Below are positions 42,901-45,962 of a stretch of 45,962 nt of DNA, piece after piece. The notes beneath the pieces were generated by a model. It worked only from the letters and a program-made list of their open reading frames with translations. It was not told the origin of the DNA and did not search any database. Positions within the stretch are counted from its first letter, which is position 1. Each line of letters starts with the position of its first letter. This DNA comes from a virus: the IMG/VR virus record IMGVR_UViG_3300047356_000823, positions 1-45,962 of that record; one strand, given 5' to 3'. The position numbers and the translations under genes are program-made.

Positions 42901-43391
42901 AAGTTACTGATTCTGGAACAGGTTCTGCAGTGGTAACACTTGATAACGCGACACACACTACATTTAACAGTTCAGGTATTACACTTGCAACTGGTGTGTT
43001 CTCTGGTACAGCAACATCGGCGCAATACGCGGATTTGGCTGAGATGTACTCTGCAGATGCAGACATCGAACCAGGCACAGTAGTATGTTTTGGTGGAGAC
43101 AAAGAAGTAACAACTTGTATGGCAGATGCTGACAAGAAAGTTGCTGGTGTTGTTTCAACTAATCCTGCTTACTTAATGAACAGTGACGCTGACGGTGTAG
43201 CAGTAGCATTACAAGGTCGTGTACCATGTAAAGTAACTGGCGCAGTTGCTAAAGGTGATATGCTTGTAGCGGCTGGTAACGGAATGGCTCGTGCAGAAGA
43301 AAATCCTGCAATGGGTTCTGTTATTGGTAAAGCACTTGAAGATCACGCAGAAGGCGAAGGCGTAATCGAAGTTGTTGTTGGACGTATGTAA
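39981..43391 (+). CDS. Large modular tail fiber protein
   Basis: The 1136-residue protein has a start like a fiber anchor (MAVTRIKTNQITDSAVTTAK), two copies of a LTV-x-GTTTTVD-x-T module (about 45-105 and 360-435), repeated TGNVTGNV/TGDVTGDV stretches, two copies of a DGAIIGANSAAAITGTT unit, and helix motifs AATKAYVDS at 273 and 953. The module FRFNSTTGQIEVYTGVEW with FTLSVSGTTATTIVSLNGVV follows at about 675-760. From 1016 (YADLAEMYSADADIEPGTVV) begins a C-terminal domain of 121 residues also found in the gene at 44476. It is the best candidate for the main long tail fiber. A strong terminator follows. Confidence 0.82.
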   Translation: MAVTRIKTNQITDSAVTTAKIADANVTGGKLETNLTYGSNLTVSGNLTVNGTTTTVDTTNTTVADPFMLLGSGGAGNVDGGIIINRGSAGNNAAMIWDESEDQFAMMLTTDAGTTAGNVTIASYGDIRFGTATGNLTGNVTGNVTGNIDGIVGGTTAAAGSFTTIGASGAITASGGVTGDLTGDVTGDVTSTGTSTFTTIDVNGGAVDGAIIGANSAAAITGTTVTATTFVGPIDGVVGGNTPAAGTFTNLTANGTITMGSNAITNVSDPSNAQDAATKAYVDSQLSGAANVIEQLNSNVTVTDTGTNGLITFNIDGASEGTINSDGLTIGNINVDGNTIKSTSGDLTIDPNPGGSGGTVTIQGSLTVTGTTTTVDSTVVTIADPVFQIGADSNDSLDRGIKYLHNDGSSKNGYFGLDESASEFVFIPDATDTSSVFSGSLGSAAFGSMRVTDLTNTRVVFAGANGELSDASSMTFNSGTGALTATKFIGEFEAAAGSTTTIGAGQTLDVDGVVDIDASSGNMDGVIIGATTAAAGTFTTINASGTITGDVTGDVTGDLTGNITSTGTSTFTTVDVNGGAIDGAIIGANSAAAITGTTITATSFVGPVTGNVTGTLDGVLGGNTPAAATVTTLTANSNGTIAGTLSVGGTTAVTGATLNVDSTDSMKLPVGTTAQRPGSPAQGMFRFNSTTGQIEVYTGVEWNAGADFTTITADSFNGDASTVAFTLSVSGTTATTIVSLNGVVQIPTTAYAVSGTTLTFTEAPASGDVIDARVLTTTSTIIAIADQDGDTQIQVEEGSDDDTIRFDAAGTEMFTINSSGIAGASGARASVILDEDNMASNSATALATQQSIKAYVDSQVVATIDSAPAALDTLNELAAALGDDANFSTTVTNSIATKMPLAGGTFTGDVTAENLTLSGSYTLTLGGILNANSQRLTSVADPSSAQDAATKAYVDSGLAGLSQDSISEGDSKIEVTDSGTGSAVVTLDNATHTTFNSSGITLATGVFSGTATSAQYADLAEMYSADADIEPGTVVCFGGDKEVTTCMADADKKVAGVVSTNPAYLMNSDADGVAVALQGRVPCKVTGAVAKGDMLVAAGNGMARAEENPAMGSVIGKALEDHAEGEGVIEVVVGRM
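40380..40427 (+). repeat. In-gene tandem 12-bp repeats (GGTAACGTAACA)
   Basis: Four successive 12-base units code for Thr-Gly-Asn-Val/Leu repeats. Related GGTGACGTAACT units occur at about 40515-40550 and 41627-41663. They encode a repetitive fiber shaft and are a likely place for copy-number change. Confidence 0.75.
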
Positions 43392-43420
43392 TCAGTACTA
43401 AAAACTTATACTTTATGGAG

Positions 43421-43446
43421 AAAGGCCCTACGGGGCCTTTCTTTTT
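43421..43446 (+). terminator. Rho-independent terminator after the long fiber gene
   Basis: AAAGGCCC-TACG-GGGCCTTT followed by CTTTTT. It is the gp23 terminator with one loop base changed. Confidence 0.95.
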
Positions 43447-43470
43447 GAGTGACAAGTAGAATAACTTCTG

Positions 43471-43478
43471 CATAAATA
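43471..43478 (+). promoter_or_regulatory. Late promoter CATAAATA
   Basis: CATAAATAC lies 30-37 bases before the next ATG, after a terminator. An ATAGGAAG ribosome site follows. Confidence 0.7.
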
Positions 43479-43507
43479 CTATAGAATAAGCACATAGGAA
43501 GTTTTAA

Positions 43508-44476
43508 ATGCCATTAACAAGACCTAAAGCCGCACAGGTTAATTTTGATGTTACAAATCTGTCTGATCCTTTAATACGTTTAAATAGCGGACAAAGTGGG
43601 TCTAACGATAAAGATACAGGTATAGTTTTAGAGCGAGGTAGTGATACCAATGTCGCTTTAATGTGGGACGAATCTGCCGACAGATTTGTTGCAATTACTA
43701 CTGCTGAAGATGGTACAACTAGCGGTGATGTTACTATTAGCGGTTATGCAGATATACAAGCAAACGCATTTCATGGTGACGGTTCTAACTTAACAGGAAT
43801 TACTTCAGGATTATTTACTGCAATTACAGATGGTGGAAAGTTAACTTCTACAGAAACCGGCAGTAATGCTGGACCAATTATAGAATTAGATAGAAACAGT
43901 GCTTCTCCGTTTAACGCAGATTACTTAGGACAAATAAAATTTAAAGGAAGAAATTCCACTGACCAAACTGTAATATATGGTAAAATTTCTGCAAAAGGTA
44001 GTGATGTTACAGATGGTGCTGAAGATGGTACTTTAGAATTTACAGTAATGAACAATGGGTCGCAAGACAACATTGTAAGAATTAATGAAAATGGTTTATA
44101 TTTAAACGCAGGTGCAGATTTAAAATTTGAAGGCACAACTGGCAATTCAAATGAAACTACAGTTACATTAACAGATCCAACAGCAGACAGAACAATTACA
44201 TTACCTGATGCAACAGGCACAGTTGCTCTTACAAACAGTTTTACAAGATTTCATAGTGCAACACAGACAGTAACAAGTTCAGAAGCATCAACAAATGTTA
44301 CAACTAGTGTCAATTATACATTTAGTGATTTAAGTTCAGCAATTCATTATAACGTTTATATGAATAGAATGCTTTTAAGACCTGCAGAATTCAGTGTATC
44401 AGGAACAACATTAACGATAAATATTGGTATAATCGATACAGATGACCAATTAGAAGTTACAGGATTTAAAGTATAA
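43508..44476 (+). CDS. Fiber-like virion protein
   Basis: The 322-residue protein starts with a variant of the shared module (NFDVTNLSDPLIRLNSGQSG; TGIVLERGSDTNVALMWDES; DRFVAITTAEDGTTSGDVTI). Then comes a beta domain (LGQIKFKGRNSTDQTVIYGK) and the phrase FEGTTGNSNETTVTLTDPTA with DRTITLPDATGTVAL, frequent in marine fiber proteins. The end (SSAIHYNVYMNRMLLRPAEF, SVSGTTLTIN) is a divergent copy of the C-terminal module of the genes at 34653 and 38582. Its stop overlaps the next ATG by one base, so the pair is coupled. Confidence 0.75.
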   Translation: MPLTRPKAAQVNFDVTNLSDPLIRLNSGQSGSNDKDTGIVLERGSDTNVALMWDESADRFVAITTAEDGTTSGDVTISGYADIQANAFHGDGSNLTGITSGLFTAITDGGKLTSTETGSNAGPIIELDRNSASPFNADYLGQIKFKGRNSTDQTVIYGKISAKGSDVTDGAEDGTLEFTVMNNGSQDNIVRINENGLYLNAGADLKFEGTTGNSNETTVTLTDPTADRTITLPDATGTVALTNSFTRFHSATQTVTSSEASTNVTTSVNYTFSDLSSAIHYNVYMNRMLLRPAEFSVSGTTLTINIGIIDTDDQLEVTGFKV

Positions 44477-45831
44477 TGGCTCGTAAAGGTAGAAAAATTA
44501 AAATTAACGGACAGATGAGATCCTTTGAAGATCTAGCCACACTACACTCTAGTGACTTGGCAGGTGCAAAAATTGAATCAAAACTTTGGCGTTATAAAAA
44601 AGATGGTGATATTGAATTCTTTAATGAATCCGATATGCAAGATGATGATATTATATTTGGTGGATCTAAATCAGACTTAAGAAGACTAGAAGATATTGAA
44701 AGAAATATTTCTGTTCTAGCAACAAAAACAGTTGTTGCAAGTTCAACAAGTGATTACGATTCAGACGATGATAATTTTGATAATGTATTTGATAAAGCAG
44801 TTAGATTTAAAAATGAAGATGTAAGATTTAGTAATAGTAATATTAAGATAGATGCTAACACAACAATAGATTTAAATAATGTAAAAATAACTGAACTTGG
44901 AACACCAACTGCAAACAAAGATGCGGCAACTAAAGCCTACGTCGATGGATTAATTGCTTCAACAAACGAAATTGGAGAATTAACGGACGTAACAATATCT
45001 AGTGCAAGTACAGGACAAATTTTAAAATATAACGGCGCCGCTTGGGTTAATAGTGCTGAAGTAAACGAGTTAAACGAATTAACCGGTGTAACTATTTCTA
45101 ATCCACAAGCAGACCAAGTATTAAAATACAATGGCAGTGCTTGGGTAAATGGAACAGGCGGAAGTGCAACAACTTATACTGCAAGTGCTGGTGCACCAAG
45201 TAGTCCAGCAGACGGTGATGAATGGTATGACACTGACAATGGTAACTTTTACAAGTACATTAATGACGGAACTACTAAACAGTGGGTAGAATGGTCACCA
45301 GGTCAAAGTGGTCCTATGTTAGATGGACAAGTTCAAATCTCAGGAGATATTATACCTGATGCAGATAACACAAGAGATTTTGGATCTTCTGGAAGAAATT
45401 TTAAAAATATTCACGCAGTATTATTTACAGGTAAAGCCACACAGGCCCAATATGCTGACTTGGCTGAGATGTATGCCGGTGATAGAGATTACGAAGTAGG
45501 AACAGTAGTTATGGTAGGTGGAACACACGAAGTTACAGAATGTAACAAGTATGCTAGTTCACAAATAGCAGGTGTTGTTTCTGATAAACCTGCTTACTTA
45601 ATGAATAAAGATATAGATGCAGAACATCCAGTTTGTGTAGGTTTTGTAGGTCGAGTACCAATTAAGGTTGTTGGACACATAGCAAAAGGCGACTTATTAA
45701 CATCTAGCGAAATTAAAGGATATGCAACAAAGTTTAGTGGTGATTATCAACCAGGCTGTATAATTGGTTTGGCATTAAATAACAAAGAAGATGGAAGAGA
45801 CACAGTAGAAGTACTGTTAAAGAGGAGTTAA
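44476..45831 (+). CDS. Fiber protein with conserved C-terminal LAEMY domain
   Basis: The 451-residue protein has a basic start (MARKGRKIKINGQMRSFEDL), an acidic region with NESDMQDDDIIFGGSKSDLR, a TKAYVDGLI helix near 145, repeats of the form ILKYNGAAWVNSAEVNEL/VLKYNGSAWVNGTGG, and from residue 326 a domain YADLAEMYAGDRDYEVGTVV that is a paralogue of the C-terminus of the protein at 39981. This domain is common at the end of marine phage fibers and may help trimer folding or bind the receptor; both are inferences. It overlaps the preceding gene by one base. Confidence 0.78.
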   Translation: MARKGRKIKINGQMRSFEDLATLHSSDLAGAKIESKLWRYKKDGDIEFFNESDMQDDDIIFGGSKSDLRRLEDIERNISVLATKTVVASSTSDYDSDDDNFDNVFDKAVRFKNEDVRFSNSNIKIDANTTIDLNNVKITELGTPTANKDAATKAYVDGLIASTNEIGELTDVTISSASTGQILKYNGAAWVNSAEVNELNELTGVTISNPQADQVLKYNGSAWVNGTGGSATTYTASAGAPSSPADGDEWYDTDNGNFYKYINDGTTKQWVEWSPGQSGPMLDGQVQISGDIIPDADNTRDFGSSGRNFKNIHAVLFTGKATQAQYADLAEMYAGDRDYEVGTVVMVGGTHEVTECNKYASSQIAGVVSDKPAYLMNKDIDAEHPVCVGFVGRVPIKVVGHIAKGDLLTSSEIKGYATKFSGDYQPGCIIGLALNNKEDGRDTVEVLLKRS

Positions 45832-45834
45832 TTT

Positions 45835-45962
45835 ATGGCGGCAGTTTTTCCAAGTAGTCCAACAAACAATCAAGTAGTTGTTGTAGGCGGAGTATCATTT
45901 ATATACAATTCAACTGATTCTGTATGGAATCAAATGAATACAGCAAACACATCACCTACATT
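45835..45962 (+). CDS. Start of a further virion protein, truncated by window end
   Basis: An ATG at 45835, ten bases after AGAGGAG, opens a frame that runs to the window end (42 codons). It reads MAAVFPSSPTNNQVVVVGGV then SFIYNSTDSVWNQM, a style like the shared NxVxxYNGxxW modules of the neighbouring fibers. The product is probably another fiber protein. Confidence 0.6.
   Translation, partial: MAAVFPSSPTNNQVVVVGGVSFIYNSTDSVWNQMNTANTSPT

Noticed and set aside
1-45962. tRNA genes, integrase, CRISPR arrays or insertion sequences
   Set aside because: None was seen while reading either strand; the genome part is a lytic-type structural and recombination core.

Overview
The window is 46 kb of an AT-rich, T4-like myovirus of the marine type (pelagiphage/cyanophage-like). 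The evidence is a syntenic set of T4 core genes: baseplate gp48, gp53, gp5, gp25, gp6; late sigma factor gp55; recombination nuclease gp47/gp46; tape measure and its gp26-like chaperone; portal gp20; prohead gp67, gp21, gp22; major capsid gp23; then a long run of fiber-like virion proteins. No host gene, tRNA or integrase is visible. A heterotrophic marine bacterium (for example SAR11-like) is a plausible host, but this is inference.

Layout. (1) 1-16043, minus strand: a baseplate operon with one-base overlaps (TAATG) at most junctions, read from gp48 to a giant tail protein that runs off the left edge. (2) 16123-22052, plus strand: gp55, gp47, gp46, then accessory genes (Hc1-like basic peptide, an ANL adenylate-forming enzyme, a DUF6356-like membrane protein, a PD-(D/E)XK-like nuclease). 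(3) 22053-22516: no gene, but densely folded RNA on the plus strand ending in a terminator-like hairpin. (4) 22529-23589, minus: gp26-like chaperone whose 3' end carries a T TTT TTC slip site leading in -1 into a conserved-looking 76-residue extension, the lambda G/G-T arrangement. (5) A 51-bp palindrome holding two opposed late promoters. (6) 23663-32528, plus: tape measure, portal, a 2OG-Fe(II) oxygenase-like protein, prohead proteins, major capsid protein. (7) 32577-45962, plus: short transcription units divided by terminators and TATAAATA-type late promoters. The first has a glutamine-type (Downstream-peptide) riboswitch in front of a 63-residue protein. The rest are modular fiber/adhesin proteins that share domains with one another.

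How the parts work together: gp55 would direct RNA polymerase to the TATAAATA-like boxes found in front of the structural units. gp46/47 processes DNA ends for recombination-dependent replication. The head, tail and fiber genes build the particle. Parts not explained by the T4 core are the ANL enzyme cluster, the structured RNA, the riboswitch, the frameshift, and an apparently complete absence of the pentamer GCWGC (GCAGC/GCTGC) from the whole window.
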